Source of the DNA: Firmicutes bacterium UBA2530
GTDB taxonomy: Bacteria; Bacillota; Clostridia; Tissierellales; Sedimentibacteraceae
Length of the DNA stretch: 21,579 nucleotides
Assembly (NCBI GenBank): GCA_002340985.1
Contig: DDNC01000026.1
Location: 10,124-31,702, forward strand
Reading direction: 5' to 3'
Shown here piece after piece: positions 1 to 8,155 of this stretch. The position numbers and the translations under genes are program-made. Numbering within the stretch: the stretch's first letter is position 1; the number at the start of each line of letters is the position of its first letter. Below the pieces are notes generated by a model. It was given only the letters and a program-made list of their open reading frames with translations, was not told the DNA's origin and searched no databases.

Positions 1-899
1 TTTAATTCAACAGGAAGCTGCTTCAATATACCCTCACGTCCTATAATGCAAGGCATGCTCAATGCCACATCACCATCATGTCCGTACTGTCCTCTCAATG
101 TGGTGCAAGCGGGATAAACGCTTCTTTCATCCAGCAGCACAGCTTTTGCCATGGTAATAGCTGCTTGAGAAACACCTGCATTTGTCCATCCCTTGCCGTT
201 TAGAACGCTATATGCCGCACTTACAACAAGCTTCTTAACATTTTCAGGATCTCTGATTTCTTCTGTGTTTTCAAAATATTGTCCAAGTTTATCATATGGT
301 ATGCCCGCAACATTCATGTGACTCAACGCAGGGAATGCCGTGATGCCGTGCTCTCCCATCATGTATCCCGTAACAGATTTAGGATCGATGTTGCATGCGT
401 CCGCCACTATTTTGCGCAATCGTGCCGAATCAAGCATTGTTCCTGTTCCAAATACTCTCCCTGCCGGATATCCGAACTCGTTTTCCGCAATATACACCAT
501 GGTATCCAACGGATTTGTAATAAGAATAACTATTGCTTCCGTGGTATACTTTGTAATACCTGCCATAACCTCACGAATTACCTCGCAGTTTATACTTGTA
601 AGCAATGTGCGGTTGGGCTCTCCCTTTGGGTCGTTTGGATCAGGTATAACGCTCGGACCTGCGGCAACTATTATAACATCCGCATCTGCACACTGCTCAT
701 ATCCACCGCTTTTAACACTCACATTGTTCATATATGTAAGCGCTGTAGCCTGAGCCTGATCAAGGGCCTCCCCAAGCGCAACATTTTCCAAGATATCAAT
801 CAGCCCGATTTCAGCAAACAATCCGGTTTTCATTGCATCTGCCAACACATATGAGCCAACATGACCCACTCCTACAACAACTAATTTATTCTTGTGCAT
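1..899 (-). CDS. L-2-hydroxyacid dehydrogenase, lactate/malate dehydrogenase family (3' end outside window)
   Basis: Cytosolic NAD-dependent oxidoreductase that interconverts a 2-oxoacid and an L-2-hydroxyacid. The reading frame starts with ATG at 899, preceded by AGGAG at 908-912, and is open to the window edge (299 codons; the family is usually about 310-320 aa, so only the last few residues are missing). Visible elements are the NAD-binding GVGHVG (residues 10-15), an acidic residue ending beta-2 (D35), a mobile-loop catalytic Arg (R97), TNPLD (128-132), D157/R160 in LDSARLR, and the catalytic His in GEHG (H184). The loop before R97 is longer than in ordinary LDH or MDH, and a Pro stands where the Gln/Arg selectivity residue would align. 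Substrate is therefore uncertain: lactate, malate or a branched 2-oxoacid such as 2-oxoisocaproate. Thr239 matches the LDH-type Thr246 position. It has its own promoter and lies downstream of ilvE. Confidence 0.88.
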   Translation of the reverse strand, partial: MHKNKLVVVGVGHVGSYVLADAMKTGLFAEIGLIDILENVALGEALDQAQATALTYMNNVSVKSGGYEQCADADVIIVAAGPSVIPDPNDPKGEPNRTLLTSINCEVIREVMAGITKYTTEAIVILITNPLDTMVYIAENEFGYPAGRVFGTGTMLDSARLRKIVADACNIDPKSVTGYMMGEHGITAFPALSHMNVAGIPYDKLGQYFENTEEIRDPENVKKLVVSAAYSVLNGKGWTNAGVSQAAITMAKAVLLDERSVYPACTTLRGQYGHDGDVALSMPCIIGREGILKQLPVEL

Positions 900-926
900 T
901 TTATCATCTCCTGTAAAAGTTTATTA

Positions 927-940
927 ACAGGCGTACCTGT
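927..940. promoter_or_regulatory. Palindrome in the dehydrogenase leader
   Basis: ACAGG-CGTA-CCTGT, perfect 5-bp arms with a 4-nt centre, lies between the predicted transcription start (about 953) and the ribosome binding site of the dehydrogenase gene. It could be an operator or a small RNA hairpin. No regulator is recognised. Confidence 0.3.
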
Positions 941-959
941 CAGTCTAAAAATTTAAACA

Positions 960-988
960 ATAATATCATAACTTCAATTCCATATCAA
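960..988 (-). promoter_or_regulatory. Promoter of the L-2-hydroxyacid dehydrogenase gene
   Basis: On the minus strand TTGATA (983-988) is separated by 17 bp from TATTAT (960-965). The -10 is preceded by TGA, giving an extended TGn -10 element. The expected transcript leader is about 55 nt. This is a strong sigma-A-type match. Confidence 0.75.
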
Positions 989-1091
989 CACTTAATTATT
1001 TTGCTGTTCACGCATAACGCATCCTATTACAAAAAATAGCCCGTAATAAGCATATCACAATCTCGCATACCTCGTTGGGGTTAGGGCATAC

Positions 1092-1116
1092 AAAAAGGCA
1101 CAACTTGCGTTGTGCC
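1092..1116 (-). terminator. Intrinsic terminator of ilvE
   Basis: A perfect 8-bp stem (GGCACAAC/GTTGTGCC) with a 4-nt loop is followed on the minus strand by five T. It begins 16 nt after the ilvE stop codon, so it ends the ilvE transcript and isolates the dehydrogenase gene. Confidence 0.85.
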
Positions 1117-1131
1117 CGGCTATCTTTGTTT

Positions 1132-2154
1132 TTATATAACCTTGTATATCCATCCTTCAGGAGCTTCTACGTCTCCCATCTGGATTCCATACAGTGTATC
1201 ATACAGTTTTTTTGTAACAGGTCCCACTTCTGTTTCGCTGTGGAATACATGGAATTTGCCTTTGTGCTCTATTCCTCCTATAGGAGTTATAACAGCTGCT
1301 GTCCCGCATGCTCCGGCTTCCTTTAACTCGTCTAACCGATCTATGTAAACATCTGTTTCAAGAGCTTCCATTCCCAGATAATCCTTGGCAACCTGCATCA
1401 ATGAAATTCTTGTAATACTCGGAAGTATGGATGATGATTTTGGAGTTACGAATTTATCATCCTTAGTTATTCCAAAGAAGTTGGCAGCTCCAACCTCGTC
1501 AATTTTTGTATGAGTTGAAGGATCGAGATAAATGCAGTCAGCAAATCCTTTTTCAACAGCCTCGTGATGAGAATATAAGCTTGCCGCATAGTTTCCGCCA
1601 ACCTTATTTTTTCCTGTTCCGTGAGCGGCAGCTCTGTCAGCCTCTGTTGTTGTAAAGTTTACAGGGCTCATTCCGCCTTTGAAGTAAGGTCCCACAGGCA
1701 TACAGAACACTCCGAATATATATTCAGGAGCAGGCCTTACACCTATGTTATCACCTATACCGATTACAAATGGTCTCAAGTACAATGTTGCTCCTGAGCC
1801 ATATGGAGGTACCCAAGCTTCATTAGCCTTAACAACCTGCATGCACGCATCTATAAATTTTTCAACAGGAACAGCCGGCATCAATACCTTCTCGCAGCTT
1901 CTCTGCATTCTTTTCGCATTCTCATCAGGTCTGAAAAGCTGAACTCCACCGTCCTTTGTTGCGTATGCCTTAAGTCCCTCGAAGCATTCCTGACCGTAGT
2001 GCAAGCATGTGGAGCCTTCGCTTATTGCTATCTTATTATCCTCAACAAGTTGTCCGTCATCCCATTTTCCGTCTTTCCAGTAAGATATATATCTTTTGTC
2101 TGTCTTAATGTAGCTGAATCCCAGTTCTGCCCACTTGATATCTTTTTTCTGCAT
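1132..2154 (-). CDS. ilvE: Branched-chain amino acid aminotransferase (class II/IV fold)
   Basis: PLP enzyme that transfers the amino group between leucine, isoleucine or valine and 2-oxoglutarate. It serves either synthesis or, in an amino-acid fermenter, breakdown of branched-chain amino acids. The chosen ATG at 2154 gives 340 aa and is preceded by a near-perfect GGAGG; the longer frame to 2271 reads through the promoter and terminator and is rejected. Family marks are CFEGLKAY (57-64), LYLRPFVIG (124-132), the PLP-lysine segment KVGGNYAASL (K184), and DEVGAANFF around E220. Length fits Bacillus-type BCATs (about 340-365 aa). It is monocistronic, with its own promoter (2189-2217) and terminator. 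No T-box leader is possible because the leader is only about 30 nt. The adjacent hydroxyacid dehydrogenase could reduce its 2-oxoacid products; that link is inference. Confidence 0.95.
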   Translation of the reverse strand: MQKKDIKWAELGFSYIKTDKRYISYWKDGKWDDGQLVEDNKIAISEGSTCLHYGQECFEGLKAYATKDGGVQLFRPDENAKRMQRSCEKVLMPAVPVEKFIDACMQVVKANEAWVPPYGSGATLYLRPFVIGIGDNIGVRPAPEYIFGVFCMPVGPYFKGGMSPVNFTTTEADRAAAHGTGKNKVGGNYAASLYSHHEAVEKGFADCIYLDPSTHTKIDEVGAANFFGITKDDKFVTPKSSSILPSITRISLMQVAKDYLGMEALETDVYIDRLDELKEAGACGTAAVITPIGGIEHKGKFHVFHSETEVGPVTKKLYDTLYGIQMGDVEAPEGWIYKVI

Positions 2155-2188
2155 TTCTCTTCCTCCTTTATTTCTATCATTAGATTCT

Positions 2189-2217
2189 ATTATATAGTCT
2201 GATGGCATACTTTTCAA
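2189..2217 (-). promoter_or_regulatory. Promoter of ilvE
   Basis: TTGAAA (2212-2217) and a perfect TATAAT (2189-2194) with a 17-bp spacer on the minus strand. It lies just downstream of the kbl terminator and about 35 nt above the ilvE start codon. Confidence 0.85.
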
Positions 2218-2227
2218 GTATATACAT

Positions 2228-2272
2228 AAAAAAACTATGGAAGACTTCCCCTTGCAGAGATAGCCCTCCATA
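2228..2272 (-). terminator. Intrinsic terminator of the tdh-kbl operon
   Basis: Minus-strand stem TATGGAGG/CTTCCATA (8 bp, one G-U) with the 3' arm at 2236-2243, followed by G and seven T (2228-2234). It lies about 50 nt past the kbl stop and just ahead of the ilvE promoter. Confidence 0.7.
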
Positions 2273-2324
2273 CTGCATTATTCAATAAATTTTTATAAAT
2301 TTCGTCAAAATATTTCCCGGGTAA

Positions 2325-3512
2325 TTAGATTCCCAATTCTTCCTTTACTTCCCTGAATGCATTTAATGCAAAGTCCAGGTCCTCTTTTGTATGAGCAGCA
2401 GAAATCTGAGTCCTGATTCTGGCCTTTCCTTTAGGAACCACAGGGAAGTAAAATCCAACTGCATACACTCCCTTTTCCAGGAGCTTTTCCGCCATTTTTT
2501 GGGATAAAACTGCATCTCCCAGCATAATAGGCACTATTGGATGTTCTCCTTCAATTATTGACAAACCAATTTTCTTGATTTCCTGTCTGAAATATTTTGT
2601 ATTTTCCTCGAGCCTATCCCTGTACTCAGTGCTTTCTGTAAGCATTTCAAGAACCCTCAGCGATGCTCCAGCTATAGAAGGTGCCAATGTGTTTGAAAAC
2701 AGATATGGCCTGGAGCGCTGTCTCAGCAGGTCGATTATTTCTTTTCTTCCGCTGGTGTATCCGCCGCTTGCACCGCCTAATGCCTTGCCAAGAGTTCCTG
2801 TTATAATATCCACCCTGTCCATTACGCCTCTGTATTCATGAGTTCCTCTTCCGGTCTTGCCCACAAATCCTACGGCATGGCTGTCATCCACCATTACAAT
2901 GGCGTTGAATTCATCTGCGAGATCGCATATTCCCTGCAGGTTTGCAATTATTCCGTCCATTGAGAAAACTCCGTCCGTGGCAATAAGCTTTATTTTCGCT
3001 CCGTCCTTGTCTGCCTGAACAAGCTGCTCTCTCAGGGACTCCATATCATTGTTCTTGTATCTGTATTTCTTTGCCTTTGCCAGCCTTATACCGTCAATTA
3101 TGCTGGCATGATTTAATTCATCGCTTATAATTGCGTCATTTTCTGTTGTGATGGTCTCAAACAAACCTCCATTTGCGTCAAAGCATGAAGAATATAAAAT
3201 TGTGTCCTCCATACCTAAAAATTCACTTATTTTCTGTTCAAGAAGCTTGTGAATTTCCTGTGTTCCGCATATGAATCTCACTGATGAAAGACCGTATCCC
3301 CATGAGTCAAACGTAGACTTGGCAGCTTCAATAACTTCACTGTTATCAGCAAGTCCAAGGTAGTTGTTTGCGCACATGTTGAGAACTCCGTCTACCTTTG
3401 TTGTATTGATTCTGCTTCCCTGAGGTGTTGTAATTATCCTTTCATTCTTCCAAAGACCGCTTTCCTTTATTTCGTTCAAAATGTCTGAGTAATATTGTTT
3501 TTCTTTGTACAT
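2325..3512 (-). CDS. kbl: Glycine C-acetyltransferase (2-amino-3-ketobutyrate CoA ligase)
   Basis: Cytosolic PLP enzyme of the alpha-oxoamine synthase family. It cleaves 2-amino-3-oxobutyrate with CoA to glycine and acetyl-CoA, the second step of threonine catabolism. At 395 aa it is full length for the family. Conserved elements are ANNYLGLA (48-55), DELNHASIIDGI with the PLP-stacking His136, TDGVFSMDG (179-187), VDDSHAVGF (D209/H212), and the PLP-lysine motif GTLGKALGG (K243). The start has AAAGGAGG just upstream, in a 16-nt gap after tdh, so the two genes are co-transcribed and probably translated in tandem. The biosynthetic relatives BioF and HemA share this fold, but the tdh neighbour fixes the assignment. 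Confidence 0.96.
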   Translation of the reverse strand: MYKEKQYYSDILNEIKESGLWKNERIITTPQGSRINTTKVDGVLNMCANNYLGLADNSEVIEAAKSTFDSWGYGLSSVRFICGTQEIHKLLEQKISEFLGMEDTILYSSCFDANGGLFETITTENDAIISDELNHASIIDGIRLAKAKKYRYKNNDMESLREQLVQADKDGAKIKLIATDGVFSMDGIIANLQGICDLADEFNAIVMVDDSHAVGFVGKTGRGTHEYRGVMDRVDIITGTLGKALGGASGGYTSGRKEIIDLLRQRSRPYLFSNTLAPSIAGASLRVLEMLTESTEYRDRLEENTKYFRQEIKKIGLSIIEGEHPIVPIMLGDAVLSQKMAEKLLEKGVYAVGFYFPVVPKGKARIRTQISAAHTKEDLDFALNAFREVKEELGI

Positions 3513-3528
3513 AGCTCCTCCTTTTAAA

Positions 3529-4575
3529 TTACTTCCGCTTTTCAGTCCAATCCAAAATAACCTTGCCTGATTTTCCGCTGATCATTGCTTCAAATCCCTT
3601 TTCAAACTCCGTATAGTGGTATCTGTGCGTAATAATAGGTGAAACATCCAGACCAGCCTTAATCATAGCCTGCATCTTATACCATGTTTCAAACATTTCT
3701 CTTCCGTATATTCCTTTAATTTTAAGTCCGTTGAAAACAAGCTTGTTCCAGTCAATTGAAACATTATTCTCCTGAAGTCCAAGCATTGCAATTTTTCCGC
3801 CATGTGCCATATTGTCAATCATCATGTTGAGCGCAGCGTCATTGCCTGACATTTCCATTCCAACATCAAAGCCTTCCTTCATTCCCAGCTCGTTCATTAC
3901 ATCTGTGATGCTTTCCTTGTTAGTGTTGACAGTTCTGAAATTACCCATTTTTTGCGCAAGTTCAAGTCTCGTGTCATTAATATCCGTCACCACCACAAAT
4001 CTGGCTCCGGCGAACTTGGAAATAGCCGCCGCCATAATACCTATGGGGCCCGCTCCCGTAATAAGTACGTCTTCACCAAGCACATTGAATGACAGTGCCG
4101 TGTGAGCAGCATTGCCAAAGGGATCGAAAATGCTGTACAGCTCTTCCGGCAGTGATTTGTCACAAAGCCATATATTCGCAGCCGGCAAAGCAACATATTC
4201 TGAAAATATCCCTGTCCGGTTTACGCCGACACCTTTTGTATCCTTGCAGAGGTGCCTTCTTCCCGCAAGACAGTTCCTGCACTTGCCGCAAACTATATGT
4301 CCTTCCCCCGAAACTAAATCTCCCACATGCAGTTCCTTGACACCCTTTCCTACCTCGACAATTTCACCTACAAATTCATGCCCTATCGTCATGGGAACAG
4401 GTATTGTTTCCTGTGCCCACTTATTCCAAGCATAAATGTGAACATCAGTACCGCATATTGATGTTTTGTGCATCTTTACAAGAACCTCTCCCTCTTCCGG
4501 AACGGGAATATCAACCTGCTCAAGCCATAAGCCCGGTTCTCTGTATCTTTTCACAAGTGCATCCATTTTGGCCAT
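3529..4575 (-). CDS. tdh: L-threonine 3-dehydrogenase (zinc MDR family)
   Basis: Zinc- and NAD-dependent cytosolic enzyme that oxidises L-threonine to 2-amino-3-oxobutyrate, which kbl then cleaves. At 348 aa it is normal length. Catalytic zinc ligands are C41 (in SICGTD), H66 and E67 (GHEF). The structural-zinc lobe has C96, C99, C102 and C110. The Rossmann motif GAGPIG is at 174-179, and the Tdh hallmark SIFDPFGNAAHTAL at 148-161 separates it from sorbitol or butanediol dehydrogenases. The start ATG at 4575 has GGAGGG 6 nt upstream, better placed than the internal Met at codon 4. It is first in the tdh-kbl operon, with a near-consensus promoter and adjacent palindromes that suggest regulation. 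Confidence 0.96.
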   Translation of the reverse strand: MAKMDALVKRYREPGLWLEQVDIPVPEEGEVLVKMHKTSICGTDVHIYAWNKWAQETIPVPMTIGHEFVGEIVEVGKGVKELHVGDLVSGEGHIVCGKCRNCLAGRRHLCKDTKGVGVNRTGIFSEYVALPAANIWLCDKSLPEELYSIFDPFGNAAHTALSFNVLGEDVLITGAGPIGIMAAAISKFAGARFVVVTDINDTRLELAQKMGNFRTVNTNKESITDVMNELGMKEGFDVGMEMSGNDAALNMMIDNMAHGGKIAMLGLQENNVSIDWNKLVFNGLKIKGIYGREMFETWYKMQAMIKAGLDVSPIITHRYHYTEFEKGFEAMISGKSGKVILDWTEKRK

Positions 4576-4614
4576 CTCTCACCCTCCTCATAAACAAACG
4601 TTTTTCTTAATAAA

Positions 4615-4643
4615 ATAATACTTCATATTTGTTTTCATGTCAA
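4615..4643 (-). promoter_or_regulatory. Promoter of the tdh-kbl operon
   Basis: TTGACA (4638-4643), exactly 17 bp, then TATTAT (4615-4620) on the minus strand. It lies about 40 nt upstream of the tdh start and is one of the strongest promoter matches in the window. Confidence 0.85.
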
Positions 4644-4654
4644 GAGCCAGTTGA

Positions 4655-4674
4655 ATGATTTGTACACAAATCAT
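4655..4674. promoter_or_regulatory. 20-bp palindrome upstream of the tdh promoter (candidate operator)
   Basis: Perfect 9-bp arms ATGATTTGT/ACAAATCAT with a 2-nt centre. It starts 11 bp upstream of the -35 hexamer of the tdh promoter, a position suited to an activator dimer. The regulator is not known. Confidence 0.5.
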
Positions 4675-4675
4675 A

Positions 4676-4699
4676 AACAGATACCAATCGGTATCTGTT
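4676..4699 (-). terminator. Hairpin after the phosphoesterase gene (weak terminator or second operator)
   Basis: Perfect 10-bp arms AACAGATACC/GGTATCTGTT with a 4-nt loop, 20 nt past the stop of the phosphoesterase gene. The following minus-strand sequence has only a short T run, so termination may be weak. It abuts the palindrome at 4655-4674 and could also be part of the tdh control region. Confidence 0.5.
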
Positions 4700-4719
4700 A
4701 TATATCTATTAATGTTCTG

Positions 4720-5418
4720 TCAGATAATTCTCTTTAATTTAAAATCCATGTAGTCACTTGAAACACAGTGAACATCTATGTTGTTAATTATGCCTTCTCT
4801 TACGTTCTTGTGGCCTTCCTCACCGTGGAGATGTCCGTAAATACATATGTCGGCTTCGTAGTCCATCATGATTTTGAAAAACTCATTGGGATTTCCGTCA
4901 CCGTCAAAGGGTGGATAATGAAGCATTACTATTGTCATGCCATTTCTTTTCTTTGCAGACTCAAGTGAAAGCTTCAGCCTGTTCATTTCTCGCAGGTATA
5001 TCTTTTCATTTGATATTTCTGACGCATCAGCTGAATGCTCTTCCATTGTATCCCATCCTCTTGTGCCGCAGATGATTGTTTTCCCATGTTCATAGCTGTT
5101 GTTTTTTAAGAACTTCACGGTTTTCAGACCCATGCCGTCCAACTTATTTGATGTGGACCACCAGTAATCGTGATTTCCCTTGCCTATTATTTTAATGCCC
5201 GGCAGCTCGTCAATTTTGACTAAATCGGCCATTGCATCTTCAAGTTTTCCCGCCCACGAAATGTCTCCGGGTATGAGAACAAGGTCATCCTCTCCCACAT
5301 GCTCCTTCCAGTTGCTCATTATTTTATTTTCATGGTCTATCCAGTTGTCGCCGAAAATATTCATTGGTTTTTCATTTCTGCTGTCAAAATGCAAATCGGC
5401 TATAGCATAAATTTTCAT
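4720..5418 (-). CDS. Calcineurin-like metallophosphoesterase
   Basis: Small (232 aa) stand-alone phosphoesterase with all family metal-binding motifs: DLHF (8-11), PGDISW, the GKGNHDYWW motif, an HYPPF histidine and YGHLHG near the C-terminus. It probably binds two divalent metals and hydrolyses a phosphodiester or phosphomonoester. The substrate cannot be read from the sequence. No signal peptide or membrane segment is seen, so it is cytosolic. The start at 5418 has AAGGA about 6 nt upstream and follows the SMC-like ATPase gene by 9 nt, so it is the last gene of that operon. The related SbcD-like protein two genes upstream has lost the same metal ligands, making this the only intact phosphoesterase in the operon. 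Confidence 0.9.
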   Translation of the reverse strand: MKIYAIADLHFDSRNEKPMNIFGDNWIDHENKIMSNWKEHVGEDDLVLIPGDISWAGKLEDAMADLVKIDELPGIKIIGKGNHDYWWSTSNKLDGMGLKTVKFLKNNSYEHGKTIICGTRGWDTMEEHSADASEISNEKIYLREMNRLKLSLESAKKRNGMTIVMLHYPPFDGDGNPNEFFKIMMDYEADICIYGHLHGEEGHKNVREGIINNIDVHCVSSDYMDFKLKRII

Positions 5419-5427
5419 ACGGTATCC

Positions 5428-8154
5428 TTATAATTTTATATAATTAAATTTGATATTCATTTGTTTGGCAAGCTCAGCCTCGCGCTCCTGACACGTAAAC
5501 AAAATTATCTGTCTTCTCTGGCTTTCTTTTGCCAGCATGTCAATTGAATTCCTCAGCCTTTTGGAGTCATACTGCACAAAGCTGTCATCGAAAATCAACG
5601 GTATGTTCTGATTGCCGCTGAGTATGCTGCCAAGTCCTACACGCAGGGACAGATAAAGCTGATCCAGCGTACCGCCGCTCAGGCTTTCAAGCTCGATATT
5701 TCTCTCCTTATTATCTTCTTCAATCACTGTGATATGCATATTTTCATCTATTAAAACCTGGCTGTATTTTCCGGCTGTAAGATATGCAAAATTATCACTT
5801 ATTGACCTTCTCAGAAGAGGCATAAAATCTCCCTTAATAGAATCGGATATGCTGAGAATTTTCTCGGCGGCAATTTCCGCAACCCTTATTTTTCTTTTGA
5901 ATGTATTTATTTTATTTTCATAGAAGTCTATTTCTTCATCAATCTCAACCAGGCTTCGAGTGCTGCCCTCTATTTCATCTATTTCTCCGAGAATATCATC
6001 AATACTTTTCTCCAGACCTGACTTCTCTTCGGATAATTTGAATATTCTCAGCTGGTGCTCCTGCCTGTCAATCTTTTTAATCTCTGAACAATCGGCGTTT
6101 TCAACTTTAGATTTCAAACTTTCGAAGCTTTCATCACCTATTATTTTATAAAGTATTTCTTGTTTATAATCCCTGTCGGAAGCCAGCTCCGTATATGTAC
6201 TCCTGTACTGAGCAGCACATTTAAAGCTATCCATATCCTCCATACCGTTACCGCTTAAAATCATTTCAAGCCTTTTTTCTTCAAAGGATATTTCCTTGTT
6301 AAGCTTAACAAGGCTTTGGCTTTCCTGCTCAATCCTGCCTCTGATGGCGGATTGCTGACTGCTCACCTCATCCTTCCTTAAATATGCATCATTTATTTCT
6401 TTTATATTGTCATCGCCTATAATATCCATACCGAATATGGACAGGCATTCAAGAATATTATTTTCAAGAGATGCATTCTCGCTTTTCAGTGTGCTCAAAG
6501 CTTCCTCATCGTATTTTATTAACTTGATCTTTTCTTCATGCATACTTTTTTCAGTTCTCATTTTGCTGCATTTTTCAACAGCTTCTTCAAGGCTCTCACA
6601 TCCTGTGTCGCTTACTATGTCTTGCCTGTCACTGTGAAGCCTGTTCAGTGAAACCGTATTGTCGGCAGTTTCACATTCTATGGCATCAATTTCATTTTTT
6701 GCACTTTTGATTTTATTCAAAACCGGTCCTGCAAATATAACCGAGTTTATAACAATAAGAGCTGTAACAACGGCTGCAGAAATATTCACGGATTCATCCA
6801 TAACATAGTAGCTGTCAAGAAAGCTTTTGATTATATCACTGTATTTATATACAGAATACCAAAGAGCTGAAATCAGGGTGGATGCCAGCAGCACCATAAA
6901 AAACAGCCCCCAGGATTTAAATCTCTTGTAGCTTCTCATTTTTTCATAGATTCCATTGTTGAGAAGAACATTTGTAAGCTCTATTCTCCTGCTGAAATCC
7001 TCTATTTTTTCAAATTTCTCGAGATAGCTTTCTATTTCTTCAATATTTGTACCTGATAAATTTTCTTTTCCTGCCTGTATTTTAACCTTAAGTTCTTCAA
7101 TTCTTACAATATTATCTTTATATTTTCCGTAATTACCCTTCAGAATATCTATGCTGAATTCTTCGGTAATCTTATTTGATATATCAGCCATGAGCCTGCT
7201 CAGCTCGGCTTCATTGTCCTCTTTTTCTTCTTCAAGCTTCCTTTTCTGAAGATACATTAAATTAAGTGCATTCTCAATATTCAGAGCCTCTCTGTAATCC
7301 TCCGTGGAATATTCCCTCAGCTTAACCGCAGGATAATCAGATAACTTTTCATTAATTGCATCAAGCTCTTTTTTAATAGGCTCTGCCCTTAAAAATTTAT
7401 CTCTTTCAAGAGAAAGGTCATAGTCTGCCAATTCCTTGTTCAATTCCTCAATACGCAGGCTCAGCTCTTGAATTTTGCCGTTAATTTTTTTCTTTTCCAT
7501 AGCTAAGAATACAGTCTGTCTGCATGCTTTCATGGAATTTTCTCTTGCCTCTTTCAATTCTGACAGACGAAGGGCATATTGACCAAGCAGAGTTTTGTCA
7601 TCACTCTCATTTCCTGCCTCATCCTTTATGCCGCCTAATCTGCGGATAATCCTGTCCACGGATATGGATTCATCTCTGGTCTTGCTGAGATTAATTATTT
7701 TATTTTTAATTTCATCAGCCATTTCATTTTCTGTTTTGTTTCCAAGCTGACGGATGCTCACTGTATTGTTGAAAAAAATCTTGCTCATGTTGAAAAAATA
7801 TTCGCCAGGGTTTGTTATTTCTTCCTCGTACAGTTCATTATCATCCTCAGCTCTCTTTAAAACCTGAGTGGTACCCAGAGCAAAATCTCTGGAAATTATA
7901 TGTTTTTCTCCATCCGCGTCCCTGATTCCAAGTGAGCCCCTGTACAAATTGCTGTTCCATGGCCTGTACTTATTGAATCTCAGCGCATCGGCATCATCAC
8001 TTCCAAACCCGTACAACATGGCTTCTATGAAGTTATGCACGGTACTCTTTCCCGCTTCATTTTCCCCATAAACGATATTGAATTTATTTTCAAAATACAG
8101 TCTCTTATATGTGAATTTTCCAAAAGCTCTCAAATGCAGCTTGTTTATATACAT
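5428..8154 (-). CDS. SbcC/Rad50-like (YhaN-type) SMC ATPase with a central membrane hairpin
   Basis: 908-aa ABC-type ATPase of the SMC/Rad50 group, normally partner of an SbcD/Mre11 nuclease in DNA-end processing. The N-terminal lobe has Walker A GENEAGKST (30-38). Two long charged, heptad-like coiled-coil arms follow (about 190-410 and 480-760). The C-terminal lobe has signature LSGG (825-828) and Walker B IPLIFDDSF (851-859). Between the arms, where Rad50/SbcC has a CxxC zinc hook, there are two hydrophobic helices (about 415-437 and 458-479) and no CxxC. The coiled coils would thus be anchored in the membrane at their apex. To my knowledge B. subtilis YhaN has a similar layout. The gene starts 1 nt after the SbcD-like stop, with its ribosome binding site inside that gene, indicating translational coupling. 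Confidence 0.88.
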   Translation of the reverse strand: MYINKLHLRAFGKFTYKRLYFENKFNIVYGENEAGKSTVHNFIEAMLYGFGSDDADALRFNKYRPWNSNLYRGSLGIRDADGEKHIISRDFALGTTQVLKRAEDDNELYEEEITNPGEYFFNMSKIFFNNTVSIRQLGNKTENEMADEIKNKIINLSKTRDESISVDRIIRRLGGIKDEAGNESDDKTLLGQYALRLSELKEARENSMKACRQTVFLAMEKKKINGKIQELSLRIEELNKELADYDLSLERDKFLRAEPIKKELDAINEKLSDYPAVKLREYSTEDYREALNIENALNLMYLQKRKLEEEKEDNEAELSRLMADISNKITEEFSIDILKGNYGKYKDNIVRIEELKVKIQAGKENLSGTNIEEIESYLEKFEKIEDFSRRIELTNVLLNNGIYEKMRSYKRFKSWGLFFMVLLASTLISALWYSVYKYSDIIKSFLDSYYVMDESVNISAAVVTALIVINSVIFAGPVLNKIKSAKNEIDAIECETADNTVSLNRLHSDRQDIVSDTGCESLEEAVEKCSKMRTEKSMHEEKIKLIKYDEEALSTLKSENASLENNILECLSIFGMDIIGDDNIKEINDAYLRKDEVSSQQSAIRGRIEQESQSLVKLNKEISFEEKRLEMILSGNGMEDMDSFKCAAQYRSTYTELASDRDYKQEILYKIIGDESFESLKSKVENADCSEIKKIDRQEHQLRIFKLSEEKSGLEKSIDDILGEIDEIEGSTRSLVEIDEEIDFYENKINTFKRKIRVAEIAAEKILSISDSIKGDFMPLLRRSISDNFAYLTAGKYSQVLIDENMHITVIEEDNKERNIELESLSGGTLDQLYLSLRVGLGSILSGNQNIPLIFDDSFVQYDSKRLRNSIDMLAKESQRRQIILFTCQEREAELAKQMNIKFNYIKL

Positions 8155-8155
8155 G

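Noticed and set aside
279..854. Plus-strand frames opposite the dehydrogenase gene (also 340-753)
   Set aside because: Antisense shadows of a clearly conserved minus-strand enzyme, without ribosome sites.
1023..1050. 8-bp stem-loop with a 12-nt loop upstream of the dehydrogenase promoter
   Set aside because: AT-rich arms and a G-U pair in neutral intergenic DNA, with no terminator T run and no link to a promoter; likely chance.
2155..2271. N-terminal extension of ilvE to 2271
   Set aside because: It would read through the terminator and promoter. The ATG at 2154 has a near-perfect ribosome site and matches family length.
2155..2324. T-box or other riboswitch upstream of ilvE
   Set aside because: The ilvE promoter leaves a leader of only about 30 nt, and the upstream hairpin with T7 fits as the terminator of tdh-kbl.
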